From Bimuria novae-zelandiae CBS 107.79 (lineage: Eukaryota; Ascomycota; Dothideomycetes; Pleosporales; Didymosphaeriaceae), in NCBI GenBank assembly GCA_010015655.1, contig ML976729.1, forward strand, positions 324,715-388,714: 64,000 bases of DNA, given 5' to 3'. A program made the translations under genes and the position numbers. Each line of letters starts with the position of its first letter. Positions within the stretch are counted from its first letter, which is position 1. Positions 1 through 9,202 of the stretch are shown here, in pieces. The notes beneath the pieces are model-generated. The model did no database searches. It was given only the letters and a program-made list of their open reading frames with translations, and had not been told where the DNA came from.

Positions 1-1440
1 CTTGGCATATATACGCCCAGATATAAGCCCACCCGAAGAGAACTCAAAACCTTTCCTCACGCACCTCGAGGCTTCTAAACCCAAACCAAGATTTAAAAGC
101 ACTTCTCGGCTAGACTTGATCATACTGCGCATCGATCAAGACGACCAACAGCGCAACATACTCGGTGGCGTCAGACAAGGAACCTGAATCATCAGTGAAG
201 TCTATATAGTAAGTTTTTAATTATGTCTATTATAGCAGATGCTGACTACTTTGCTACAGCACGAACGCGAAATCAGGATCATGCCTCCCGTTACACGGTC
301 TAGCACAAGAAATGCTCCTGTAGAGATGATTAGAATCGGTGTCGACAGCTCTACACCTCTTCCTGCATCGGCGATTTGCTTAAACAGGTTCGCCTTGCGC
401 GTGGCTTGCGTTTCATGAGACCAACGAAAGACAATCAAGGATGGGTGAGAGAATGATTATTAACCACGTCGATGACCGACACCATGCAGTATCATGGAAT
501 GTTGATTTAGATATCTTGGGAAGAACGTGGTTGAACTGTTTCGGTGCGAAAATCAATAAATCCTTATCTGCATTGGCCGCCTGTGTTAGTGATGTATATT
601 TTGTTTATCAGGTTCATATTCTCTTACCAAGTCCCATGTGCTCCCTTCTTATGCTCAACTCGCAAGATCTCACGATCTCACTTCTTGTACCTAAAGAAAG
701 GATGACAAATCAAAGCTGTCAACGTCTAGCCTTCGAAGGCTGAGCGGCATTGCCCGCTGCCATCACTGTTGCTCTTTTACGCTTTCAGACAGATCTTGAT
801 TGAGTATTAAAGTTTGAAGATAACCAGAACAAAATTGTGAGGAAAATCACCATGTGCCCCGGCTCCCCTTTCTCTAACATGGATACAATCATTTCATTTG
901 TGCAGCCAAACCCATCTAAACACGGCGATGATGGGCCGCATCGTTCAGCTTTCCTCAATCTTCGGATGGCGGAGCTGTATATAAGTATTCCTTCGCTTAA
1001 TTGGCTTGATCTTGACACTGCCAACACTTCTTGAAAAGAAGTATTAAAATGTGCAGACGTTCGAAACCATGAAACCAAAACAAATGCTCACAATTTATTC
1101 ATGTGCTCTGTCTCTACCCTTCCTTCGCGAAAGCTCGGATTCTCTTGAGGCTATCCTAGAGACCCAGGAGCCGCCTTAATGAGAGCAACGGTGGTGATGA
1201 TCATCTTCTTTTAACAAGAACACCGCGAGGTATATATTCCATGTTTTTCACTTTAAATCTGGTTTTCCACACCCCCACGGCTGCTTTCTGGGAGATTGAA
1301 AAGGATCAAACAGCTGGTATGAGGGGAATAAAAGATGGACGGAGACGGGCATGTAGCCTTCCTGTCCTTTTCCCCGAGCACGAATCGTAAATCAACACTC
1401 AATGAGACACCATGCGTTTCCATTCGGAACCATTTCATGC
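1..1440. other. Gene-free stretch, probable worn start of the promoter-unit array
   Basis: No reading frame here has a recognisable domain, a matching intron pattern or fungal coding bias. Isolated TATA-like strings occur (near 8, 975 and 1227), and GTGGTGATGATC near 1190 resembles the box that precedes the clear units downstream. I read this as the eroded edge of the same repeat family, but that is inference. Nothing else is seen. Confidence 0.4.
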
Positions 1441-2840
1441 GGTGTATTCAGTGATGGTGATTAACACCGCCACCACTAGCATTCAACCATTGCTAAACGG
1501 TATAAATCTTATCAATTGTACTGCGATTTTCTTATTTCACAATCGAAAGATCACTTGCGAAGAGCCTAAGGACTACTAGGCTATAGCTACGGTGGCTAAA
1601 ATTGAAGAAGTGTTCATTTTATGTGGCTCTGTCCGCTCGTATCGCCTTCACTTAATGTAAAGTGACCCTTTGAATCTGCCCAATCAATTCCATGGAACCG
1701 CGCTTTGATATGCACTTGGTGATGTTGATCAGAGTTTCCTACCCTTGTTCTTGTCCCACCATTGAAAGGTGTACATATTTCCCTGTTCGTTGCAACTTTC
1801 CCTCTTTACATTTCCACTACTCCCTTTGAGGATTATAATAGCAACTATTTAGTCGCATGAGGACTAAAAAACTGGATTTGAGGGATGTCTGGCTGCCTCT
1901 CGGTGAAACAACTAGGAATCCATGGGAAGCAAAACTCAACGCTCATTTTGCACGGGACATCTGCTGCTTCTTCCGCTCACACACTCTCTGCGTTCAAAAC
2001 GCATGTAAATCAAATCTATGACAACTAAAACAAGCCGTGTCATTGACGATGTGGTATGCGTCTACTCCTTCCGCAGTTACAACGGCGTCACACTTCAAGA
2101 CTCCCGCCACTCATTCCTATGGACATGCGCTTTGGTGAGCCCAGTCTAAGCGTATTCTCTAGTCAGAAAAAACCATGGATCCGTTAGCCTTGTAAAATAA
2201 CGGCACGTATGAATTCACCTGCGTGGAGTGTACAGTCTACACAATCCCACTTTCATGTCGCGGTGACTAAAATTTGTTGGACAGCCTCTCCATGAGGGAC
2301 TAAAAATGGTATCACGGCGAGTAATGTGCCTCTGTCTTCTTCTCGCGCAAACGGGATACACTGTCGTTGCACCATCAAGATTCACGACAGTTAATCCAAA
2401 ACACTGAGGTACAATCTTGGGGGATTCAAATGGGAAGAGCAAGGCCCTATGTGGTCTCTGACCTCTCCTTCGCGCAAATTGACATGCATGTATCGCCCGA
2501 AAGAGGTCTTGCAAAACAGTGTATACTGCGGCACGCTAGCTATGCATGTCCGAAGATGCGTCACACTGAATCATTCCTTGCGGCACCTCAGGGGATGCAC
2601 AAGCAAATTCTTTTCGCGTTTGGGGATGACCTGGACATATTACCTCCCTCCACGCTGCCATATCGAATCTACACCTTCCGTCGGTCATTACAAGGCGACC
2701 AAAAATGGTTCATTTTGCATCTCATGGCGACTATAATTCAAGAGTGTCTGCGCAAATGTGGTCTTCCTTCTGTTTTTGCACGCAAGGGGTGATGATTCGT
2801 GCGAAAGTCTTTCCCTGGAAAGTGTTGTACGCTTAATGAA

Positions 2841-3030
2841 GATGCTGCTTAACACCATTACTCAACAAATCTTAGCAAATTGCAAGCAGAAGTACGCTTC
2901 AGGGCAAATCAGCCTCTCCACCCGGAGAAAATAATATAAATACCACGCTCCTAAGTGCACCTTCCATCTTTCACTTCACCACTCTTCAAGTGTGACTAAA
3001 AGATCAAGACACTCCACGCATGTGACCAAA
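2841..3030 (+). repeat. Array unit (TATA 2935)
   Basis: The upstream box GCTTAACACCATTACTC lies near 2847. TATAAATACCACGCTCC starts at 2935. GTGACTAAAAG has its CTAAAA at 2996, 61 bp after the TATA. A second, degenerate box, GTGACCAAAAAG, follows near 3021. No ORF is shared with other units. Confidence 0.6.
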
Positions 3031-3109
3031 AAGCAAGCTTGCAATACTCATATGCGGTCATGCTGGCATTGCCACAAGCGCTAGAAGACTATTTTGACAT
3101 AACTTGCGT

Positions 3110-3270
3110 ATCTATGATGATGATTATTGCCATCACCCACCTCTAATTTTCAAGCGAAAACGCACTTGAACTACATAAGATAGCGCGGCCGGTATTAATA
3201 CCACTCTTCTTACCTAGATTTCTATTCTTCTCATTGCTTCCCACACTCCTCGCGAGGAGACTAGAACTCA
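3110..3270 (+). repeat. Weak array unit near 3.2 kb
   Basis: The box ATGATGATTATTGCCATC at about 3117 is followed by TATTAATACCACTCTTC near 3193 and GAGACTAGAAC near 3257. That is 64 bp, the same spacing as in better units, but the TATA and the CTAAAA box are both degraded. Confidence 0.4.
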
Positions 3271-3424
3271 GGCTTGGGGTCCTGTACGGGAACAAACAGC
3301 CGTAGCAGCGATCAATGCGGTCTTTGTTCTCCTCTTGATAAAACATACCATTCCATCGGGGAAGCTTCCTGCGCTGCAACGACGTGAACTTTGACTTTAT
3401 GCGAGGGTCTAGATCAGGACTGTA

Positions 3425-3625
3425 ATGCTGACGCTCACCAACAATCCAACCTCGGCGTGACTTCAGCGCTGAAGGATACGCAGGCTGGTAATCGTAATTG
3501 AGACGACCGAGGTGGATAAATACCGCCCTTCTTACCGCAATCTTTCTTCGTCACAAAAAGTACCACTGTATGAAAGTGGACTAGAAAGCACGTAAACAGT
3601 AACTGTGGGGTCTAAAACTTCTGCA
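3425..3625 (+). repeat. Array unit (TATA 3515)
   Basis: GACGCTCACCAACAATCC lies at about 3430. GATAAATACCGCCCTTC starts at 3515. GGACTAGAAAG has CTAGAA at 3581, 66 bp after the TATA. GGGGTCTAAAAC follows at 3608-3618. Confidence 0.55.
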
Positions 3626-3859
3626 AGAAGCCTGTATGTAGTCCTTTTTCGCCTCCTCGTGCGCAAATATCGGTATGGCTTCCCTCTTCACGATCACGCT
3701 CGCGAGGCGGAACTAAACCCCTCTTAGCAGGTCTTAAAATGCAAGAAGTAGTGGATGATGTGGCCCCTGTCCGATTTCTGTTCCCGCAATATGGTATAGC
3801 GCTCTGGATTCGTGGGCCAGGATTGTGTAGAAGTGTTCAGGCACCTATGTGGGCGAGTG

Positions 3860-4080
3860 ATAGTAATCCACACCACCAACCCCCAAGCCAAAACCCTCTC
3901 ACCGCCATTCCTTCCTTTAAAATATAAATACCCCTCTCCCTACCGCACTTTTCCTTCTCAACAGAACTAAAAATTTTACGTCCCACTTTATGGGTCTAAA
4001 AATGGCAGTGCGCCGCGACTATGTGGTTTCCGCCCGCCTCTTTCCATAGAGCAACTGACGAGGCCTAAAAGTAACACCTG
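3860..4080 (+). repeat. Array unit (TATA 3923)
   Basis: TATAAATACCCCTCTCC starts at 3923 and is the closest of all units to the consensus. GAACTAAAAATT has CTAAAA at 3967, so the spacing is only 44 bp, the one clear exception to 61-67 bp. TGGGTCTAAAAATGG follows at 3991. The ATG after it opens only 16 codons. Confidence 0.6.
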
Positions 4081-4179
4081 AGCTTGTGTATTGGGTGTTC
4101 GCCGCTGGAATTTCGTGCATAAAGAACACTGTAGCACTACGGGAGACGTGAACTGAATTTACACAAGTGCACTGGGGAC

Positions 4180-4470
4180 AGGGTTTGATGGTGATAAAGC
4201 TCACCATCACGCCATCCTTATAATAAACAAACAAAACGGTCGGATACTCGCTGTCGTTCGGATGGGGCGCGATTATAAATACTCCTTCTCCTTGCAACAA
4301 CTTCTACTCTTCACGCAACTGCCACTTCTTAGAGAGATGGTAAAAACAAACATACCACGAGTTCATAGGTCGAAAGAAATCCTTGGGAAGCATAGATTTG
4401 CTTTCAGCCTGCCTCTTTGCGTCAGAAACTAAAATGTTTGAAGCAAATAATTGATGAGGTCTAAAAGGCC
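4180..4470 (+). repeat. Array unit (TATA 4274)
   Basis: AAGCTCACCATCACGCC lies at about 4197. TATAAATACTCCTTCTCC starts at 4274. GATGGTAAAAAC is about 65 bp downstream. GAAACTAAAATG (4426) and GAGGTCTAAAAGG (4456) are additional boxes. Confidence 0.55.
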
Positions 4471-4554
4471 CAACCAGGCACCATATGGTGCGGTCCCTCT
4501 CCGTTCTTTGTGAGAATGCTAGCGCGCTCAAGGTACATTGATTTGGAGCGTTAT

Positions 4555-4760
4555 GTGTAAGCGTTTGGTAAAGGATTGATGATGATGCTCAACACCAAAT
4601 AGCGCTGACGTAGATTGCGCAAATGTAAGACGGTATAGAGGTATAAATACTCCTCTCCTGACCACAATTTCTTCTTCACAACACCACCTTTTAGAGACGT
4701 GGACCCAAAACAACTTACATACCTAATTATGGGTCTAAAAATGCATTGGGAAAGATCCAT
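4555..4760 (+). repeat. Array unit (TATA 4642)
   Basis: GATGATGCTCAACACCA lies at about 4580. TATAAATACTCCTCTCC starts at 4642. GGACCCAAAAC is 62 bp downstream. ATGGGTCTAAAAATGC follows at 4730-4745. The longest open frame here (from 4699) has no counterpart in neighbouring units. Confidence 0.6.
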
Positions 4761-4936
4761 CGGGTCTCTGTGCGGCTCTTTGCTCCCATGCTACCACTTG
4801 CTCAGAAGTAGACCAAATACAATAGAAGAGGAGCGAATGGGAATAAACACATGCGTACAACCATTGATGCTTGCGCTCCTCTATTTGTGTCCTCTGCACT
4901 CTAAATACTTGAAGATGAGTAACATGCCACTGCTTG

Positions 4937-5230
4937 AGTAGATGATAATGCTCAACGCTGAATCACCTTGCCAAGTAGTAGTATTGGTTTTACGTCCTAT
5001 GTAACCTCCCAGGGGGTATGTAGACGTGCCCTGCACTTAGTAAGGGCCACTCATGCTAGTGCTACCGCTGCTATAGGAGCGGCCTCTCTTGCTGCTGTCC
5101 CTCTCCAGATAGGGGCGAATCACCTTGCCAAAAGAAGCCGGAGCGGGGTATATAACCAAGCTTTCTGGTCTAGACACCGTTCTTCACACGCTCTGTACTC
5201 TTTGTAGAGAGACCAAAAACCAACTCCTGA
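4937..5230 (+). repeat. Array unit split by a retroposed fragment (TATA 5149)
   Basis: ATAATGCTCAACGCTGAATC (4945-4964) is the upstream box. The 142-bp insertion at 4975-5116 separates it from GTATATAACCAAGC at 5149. GAGACCAAAAAC follows 62 bp after the TATA. Take out the insertion and the box-to-TATA distance is ordinary for the array. Confidence 0.6.
4960..5131 (-). mobile_element. 142-bp 5'-truncated retroposon copy with 15-bp target duplication
   Basis: Positions 4975-5116 are identical, as read, to 60144-60285 at the end of the non-LTR element on the far side of the window. The copy is flanked by a 15-bp direct repeat, GAATCACCTTGCCAA, at 4960-4974 and 5117-5131. On the minus strand the copy ends in an ACTACTAC tail, which fits target-primed reverse transcription from an RNA with a short-repeat 3' end. 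It may be a 5'-truncated copy of that element, or a SINE that shares its tail. Confidence 0.8.
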
Positions 5231-5354
5231 ATGACTATAGAGAATTAAAGAATATGTGGAAGCAACGTATGTGCCCGCTTCCGTGAAAGGCGAGCGGTAG
5301 CCGTGTAAAAACGCATAGACCAAAACATCATGAGTCTGGGTGTGGAAAGGACTC

Positions 5355-5560
5355 GATGGCGATGATGATGATGATGCTCACTCCCATCCTATTCTGCCAC
5401 ATTCAATAGAGCAGATAGCTCGAACGTGAGACGACGCTTTTATATAAATACCCCTCTCCTCAGCCTCCTTCATGTTCTCTACACTTTACAACTCCACTGA
5501 AAGGTAGACTAAAATAACAGAAGGGACATCAAAATGGGAATAAAAGTAAAACAAGTATAG
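5355..5560 (+). repeat. Array unit (TATA 5442)
   Basis: A GATGATGATGATG run leads into GCTCACTCCCATCC (about 5375). ATATAAATACCCCTCTCC starts at 5442. TTTACAACTCCACTGAAAG precedes GTAGACTAAAATAAC, whose CTAAAA is at 5509. AGCTCGAACGTGAGACGA, just upstream of the TATA, is repeated almost exactly in the next unit. Confidence 0.65.
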
Positions 5561-5639
5561 CCTATGTGTGCTGTGTGCTGTCTGCTTCCTCTGCGCTCTG
5601 GACGCTTGGCCGAAGGTTACACGCGCGTGCTGATGACGA

Positions 5640-5830
5640 GGGGTTGATGATGACGCTCACCACCATCTTACCCTCCCTCATAAATTAGAGCAAATAGCTC
5701 GAACGTGAGACGATGGAGAGGTATAATACTCCTCTCCTTATCCTCCTTCCTGTTCTACACTTTCCAACTCCCCTAAAAGGTGGTCTAAAATAATGCAAGG
5801 TAAAGGTCTATGGGCATAAAACAACTTATA
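5640..5830 (+). repeat. Array unit (TATA 5722)
   Basis: GATGACGCTCACCACCATC (about 5648) is the best match to the upstream box. TATAATACTCCTCTCC starts at 5722. GGTGGTCTAAAATAATGC has CTAAAA at 5785, 63 bp after the TATA. This unit and its two neighbours are the least diverged of the array. Confidence 0.65.
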
Positions 5831-5914
5831 AAATAACGAATGCGTGTCGTCCTCTATCTGCTTTATAAATGCTTAGACGTTAGTTTTAATGTGTGTGCTG
5901 TGGGTAAGCGGGTG

Positions 5915-6110
5915 AATACTAACGCTCACCACTATCTCACCCTCCCGCATAAGCTAAGAGCATATCGTGGAAGTAAGACGACACAGAGGTATAAAAACCC
6001 CTCCCTATATCCTCTTCCGTATTCTCTACACTTTCCCACCTCGCTAAACGTAGACTAAAATCCATGACACTACTAGCCTATAGGGACTAAAAGTGGTGTC
6101 GGTAATAGCT
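5915..6110 (+). repeat. Array unit (TATA 5990)
   Basis: ACGCTCACCACTATCTCACC lies at about 5931. TATAAAAACCCCTCCC starts at 5990. GTAGACTAAAATCC has CTAAAA at 6055, 65 bp after the TATA. TAGGGACTAAAAGTGG follows at 6081. A partial further unit (CCCTTACCACGC near 6206) ends at the AT-rich block. Confidence 0.65.
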
Positions 6111-6245
6111 AATGTGCTCTCCTCTGTCTGCTCACTCCGCATCTAAAAACTTGGACAGATTTCTCATAGAGTTGTGTACAGGAAGTACTTAATGGCGATA
6201 GGGACCCTTACCACGCTCTTTAATACAGAGCCGTTAGGTAAATTA

Positions 6246-6500
6246 TTTAACGTCACGCAGAGGCATATGTGAACTTAAAGATTTTATAATTAATCACTAT
6301 CTTGTATATTATCTTGTATATTATCCTTTTTATTTTAAATTTATAAGATCTTAGAGCTAACTGTTATTAACTAATCTAATTTTTTTAATATTTTTTTATA
6401 AAAAAATTGGATTGCTATTTCTTTACTATTACTTCTACTTCTACTACTAAATTTTATTTCTATATATACTTATTATATGCGGGTTTTTATTTTCCTAATC
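6246..6500. other. AT-rich scar at the end of the array
   Basis: The stretch is almost pure A and T, with a 13-bp direct repeat (ATCTTGTATATTATC twice in tandem near 6300-6325) and long T runs. No ORF is present. It marks a sharp change between the repeat array and the gene-bearing core, and is probably a mutated transposon remnant. Confidence 0.45.
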
Positions 6501-6994
6501 GCGGTAGCGCTTCAAAAACCGTGGCCAGACGTACTATGCGAACGTTCAGATTTCACACTTGATAATTATCACCATCGTACGGCCGTAAAGATACTCACTA
6601 TGATAAACTGTGGCCACGTGACTTGACGTCAGAGGTGGTATACATGGAAGGTGCTACCTGGTTGCACAGACTAGGGACTCAACAAAAGCTCTCGCCCACG
6701 CACTCTCTCCTCTCAGCAGACTCCTCACTCCACACACTCTCTCTTTTCCGCAGATAGCAATAGAGCTTGTTGTCCTCATATTCCTGCCTGCCTGCTCGTC
6801 TACATAAACTTTTACAATTTCTACCTAAGCTCAATCCCGAGATATGCCCTACATTCCCACCACCAACTCACATATGCACGCACAAGCAAAAGCCCAAAAC
6901 CAATCTATTAACCCCTCAACCCAAACACAAGAAGTCCTTACCTGCTTTATCCCACTCTCACCCATCTCCACACACCACCCAACGCCACGTATCG
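6501..6994. other. Intergenic, 3' side of the minus-strand gene
   Basis: No gene is recognised. C-rich and CT-rich runs near 6680-7000 look like untranslated or spacer sequence. A plus-strand frame that continues into the next gene is its antisense shadow. Confidence 0.4.
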
Positions 6995-9202
6995 CTAATA
7001 CCTCAGCCCACTCCTCTCCCTATTCCGTCTAAGGAACCACGCCACACCCCCCACCACCGCCGCGGTCAAAACCATCGTACACACCACAAACACCGCCAAC
7101 GTCATCCCATCATTGTACTTCTTCCAATCAGCCTCCCTCTCAACCATATCGGCCTCGATAGCCCTCACATAGCTGAACCAGGGATGCTGCTCAGCAAACA
7201 AGCGTGTATCGCCCACGCTCCTCTTTTCCACATCGAGCCCTTCGACGGGCACGAACGGCTCCGCAGTGTTGACCTCCGCGGCAGCATCCAGCTCCTTGGG
7301 CAAAAGAAGGAGATGATTAGCGCGCAGCTTGCGCAGCAGCTTCGCATTCGGATTGATCGTCTGGTACTCGCTGAGGGAGATCTTAGCGACGTTAGAAGTG
7401 AGCTTGACGCCGTGTTCGGCCGGGCGGCCGGGCGCGTTGACGTCGCGCTTGTGTTGGCCGCCGTCCGGAACGTGGTCAGGGACACGCGCGTGACCGTTCT
7501 GGTTCCAGGGATGGTTCAATTTATCGACGAGCTGCATAATGGCTTCTTCTACGGAGAGCGGAGTAGCGGCAGCAGGCGAAGGGGGAGTCGGATCCGGGAA
7601 GGTGCCATCGAGGGCAAGGATGCCGGTTGGACCGCCTAAGTCTATCCCAAAGGGGCGGCCAGCTGGGGCAGAAGATGACGAGGTGGTCGGTTTGCTTCCG
7701 GAGGACAGTTTCGACACTGATTTCGTGGGTTGACTTTCGAACGGCCAGCCACCTGGTGGCCTGCGGACCGTCGAGATGGCCTGGATCGGGATCGCAGGAG
7801 TGGGCATTTTAGGAGCACTCTTGGAGTGACTGGTAGCTTTAGCTGCCTGGAGGGTAGCAGTAATGTAAGACACAATTGGCAACGTGATGGAGCCAATTGG
7901 CACCGCTATACTAGATAAAGGTCCCAGAGAAATGGTGGTCTCAATTGGAATCACAGTGGATCCAAGGGTTAGAGCTTTGGTTGTGAGAGCATTGGGTGCC
8001 GGGCTGGTAGCGGCTGCTGGGATGGTGACAGTCAGGTAAGACACGATTGGCACCGTAGTGGAGCCAATTGGCACGACTATACTTGATGTGCCAACAGGAA
8101 TGGTGGTCTCGATCGGAATCACAGTGGATCCAAGGGTCAGCTTGGAAGTCACGGTAGTTCCTGTTGGGACTGATGAGGAAGATAGATCTAGATCGGTCGA
8201 GCTCGCAGGCGCATCAGAGACCGGAGTGTCAGGTGTCAGTGTGATAGTCGTCGTGATAGTCGTGCCGCCATCTTCCGGAGTAGCTGTTATTACAAACACT
8301 TCGCCTGCGGGAGCAGACGAAACAGCTGCAGAGGGCTTCCCTGGCACGCCGATAGTAGTCTTGACCGGTGGGACCGGCTGAGCTGTGGCGCTGACCACAA
8401 TGAAGCTACTGGCCGCAGTGGGCTTAATCATAGGGCTGAAATTGGTTCTTGTCAGCACTGGGCACTGTGGGTAGGAACTGGTGGTGTAGATAGCGTACCT
8501 AGTAGATGAAACGACGTTAGAGGATGGAGCCGAGATGGGGGCGCTCGAAGATGGAGGAGGTAAAGGCCGCGGTGCCATCGCTTGAAGAAACTTCAGGATA
8601 TCACCTGCGCGAACGTAGTCGTCTAGTTGCAGCGGCACATGGATTTTTACTGGCTTGATTACACAGCGAAGAGCATCTCCCTCCAAACACTCATGCGTGA
8701 TGACACGGATGGTCGAATCGGTTCCATCGCTTACCTCGTATACCTCAGCCAGAGGATCGTAAGGCAGATAGGGTGGAGTAAATTGCGAGGGAGTAGCGTC
8801 CTCATAAGTTGTAGGAGCAGCTTTCTGGAGAGATGGAGGAGCAGCATCCAGAGGGGGCAGAGAATCATCATCCAGAGGGAGCAGAGAATCATCCTGAGGT
8901 AGAGGAGCAGCTTCCTGAGGTAGAGGAGCAGCTTCCTGAGGAGGTGGAGCAGCAGCTTCCTGAGGAGGTGGAGCAGCAGCTTCTTGAGGAGGCAATTTAA
9001 GAGCTACAAATCCTTGGCCCACTATCATCAAAGTCAGTGAAGTTTGCTTAACGAAATTGAAGAATACATACTGTTGAACGATTGAGATACACGAAGTCTC
9101 CAAGAAGGAAGCTCTCCTAACGATGATCGAGGACAAGCGTCCTACTGTCTTAAAAGCCAAAGTTCCACCGCAGCAACACCTTGTTGAGCGCTGTAGCGAC
9201 AT
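6995..9202 (-). CDS. Ser/Thr/Pro-rich surface protein with C-terminal membrane anchor
   Basis: An uninterrupted 735-codon frame. The N-terminal third contains short tandem repeats of the type PPQEAAAP and PLPQEAAP. The middle is rich in Ser, Thr, Val and Pro and holds two diverged copies of a block of about 60 residues (TLGSTVIPIETT ... VPIGS ... PIVSY), encoded near 8020-8150 and 7850-7980. Close to the C-terminus one hydrophobic segment (LAVFVVCTMVLTAAVVGGVA) is followed by FLRRNRER, as in a single-pass protein with a short basic cytoplasmic tail. This layout fits a heavily O-glycosylated wall or surface stalk protein, by inference; no enzyme domain is seen. The start is uncertain. The first Met is not followed by a signal peptide, and a canonical intron (9022-9071) lies inside the frame, discussed under findings. 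Confidence 0.6.
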   Translation of the reverse strand: MSLQRSTRCCCGGTLAFKTVGRLSSIIVRRASFLETSCISIVQQYVFFNFVKQTSLTLMIVGQGFVALKLPPQEAAAPPPQEAAAPPPQEAAPLPQEAAPLPQDDSLLPLDDDSLPPLDAAPPSLQKAAPTTYEDATPSQFTPPYLPYDPLAEVYEVSDGTDSTIRVITHECLEGDALRCVIKPVKIHVPLQLDDYVRAGDILKFLQAMAPRPLPPPSSSAPISAPSSNVVSSTRYAIYTTSSYPQCPVLTRTNFSPMIKPTAASSFIVVSATAQPVPPVKTTIGVPGKPSAAVSSAPAGEVFVITATPEDGGTTITTTITLTPDTPVSDAPASSTDLDLSSSSVPTGTTVTSKLTLGSTVIPIETTIPVGTSSIVVPIGSTTVPIVSYLTVTIPAAATSPAPNALTTKALTLGSTVIPIETTISLGPLSSIAVPIGSITLPIVSYITATLQAAKATSHSKSAPKMPTPAIPIQAISTVRRPPGGWPFESQPTKSVSKLSSGSKPTTSSSSAPAGRPFGIDLGGPTGILALDGTFPDPTPPSPAAATPLSVEEAIMQLVDKLNHPWNQNGHARVPDHVPDGGQHKRDVNAPGRPAEHGVKLTSNVAKISLSEYQTINPNAKLLRKLRANHLLLLPKELDAAAEVNTAEPFVPVEGLDVEKRSVGDTRLFAEQHPWFSYVRAIEADMVEREADWKKYNDGMTLAVFVVCTMVLTAAVVGGVAWFLRRNRERSGLRY

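Larger units (their letters stand above)
1441..6245 (+). repeat. Degenerate tandem array of ORF-less promoter-like units
   Basis: At least nine divergent copies of one arrangement follow each other in the same orientation, 200-700 bp apart. Each copy has three parts: an upstream box related to GATGATGCTCACCACCATC; 40-190 bp later a TATA box in the context TATAAATACYCCTCTCC; then a pyrimidine-rich stretch with CTTC and CACAAC or CACTTTCC, ending in a GACTAAAA-like box 61-67 bp after the TATA. A second GGGTCTAAAA or GGGACTAAAA box often follows. No open frame is conserved between units, so the conserved information looks like promoter plus transcript start, not protein. The units could be noncoding transcription units, decayed copies of a small gene, or a non-autonomous repeat with no function. 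Confidence 0.7.

Noticed and set aside
2302..2400. Short peptide MVSRRVMCLCLLLAQTGY after a GGGACTAAAA box, resembling a signal peptide
   Set aside because: The aligned segments of the other units do not preserve the frame or the hydrophobic run, so a secreted-peptide family is not supported.
2367..2792. 141-codon frame inside the repeat array
   Set aside because: No signal, domain or equivalent in neighbouring units. It crosses the repeat boxes.
4968..5207. Ala/Ser-rich frame spanning the 142-bp insertion, also present near 60.1 kb
   Set aside because: The similarity is explained by the retroposed DNA copy, and the frame continues into unrelated flanks at each site.
5374..5386. UGAUGA-like strings in the array as possible box C of snoRNAs
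   Set aside because: They come from GATGAT simple repeats. No paired CUGA box or terminal stem at consistent distance was found.
6767..7639. 290-codon plus-strand frame
   Set aside because: Antisense to the Ser/Thr-rich gene. His/Pro/Arg-rich product with no domain; a mirror of the codon pattern on the other strand.
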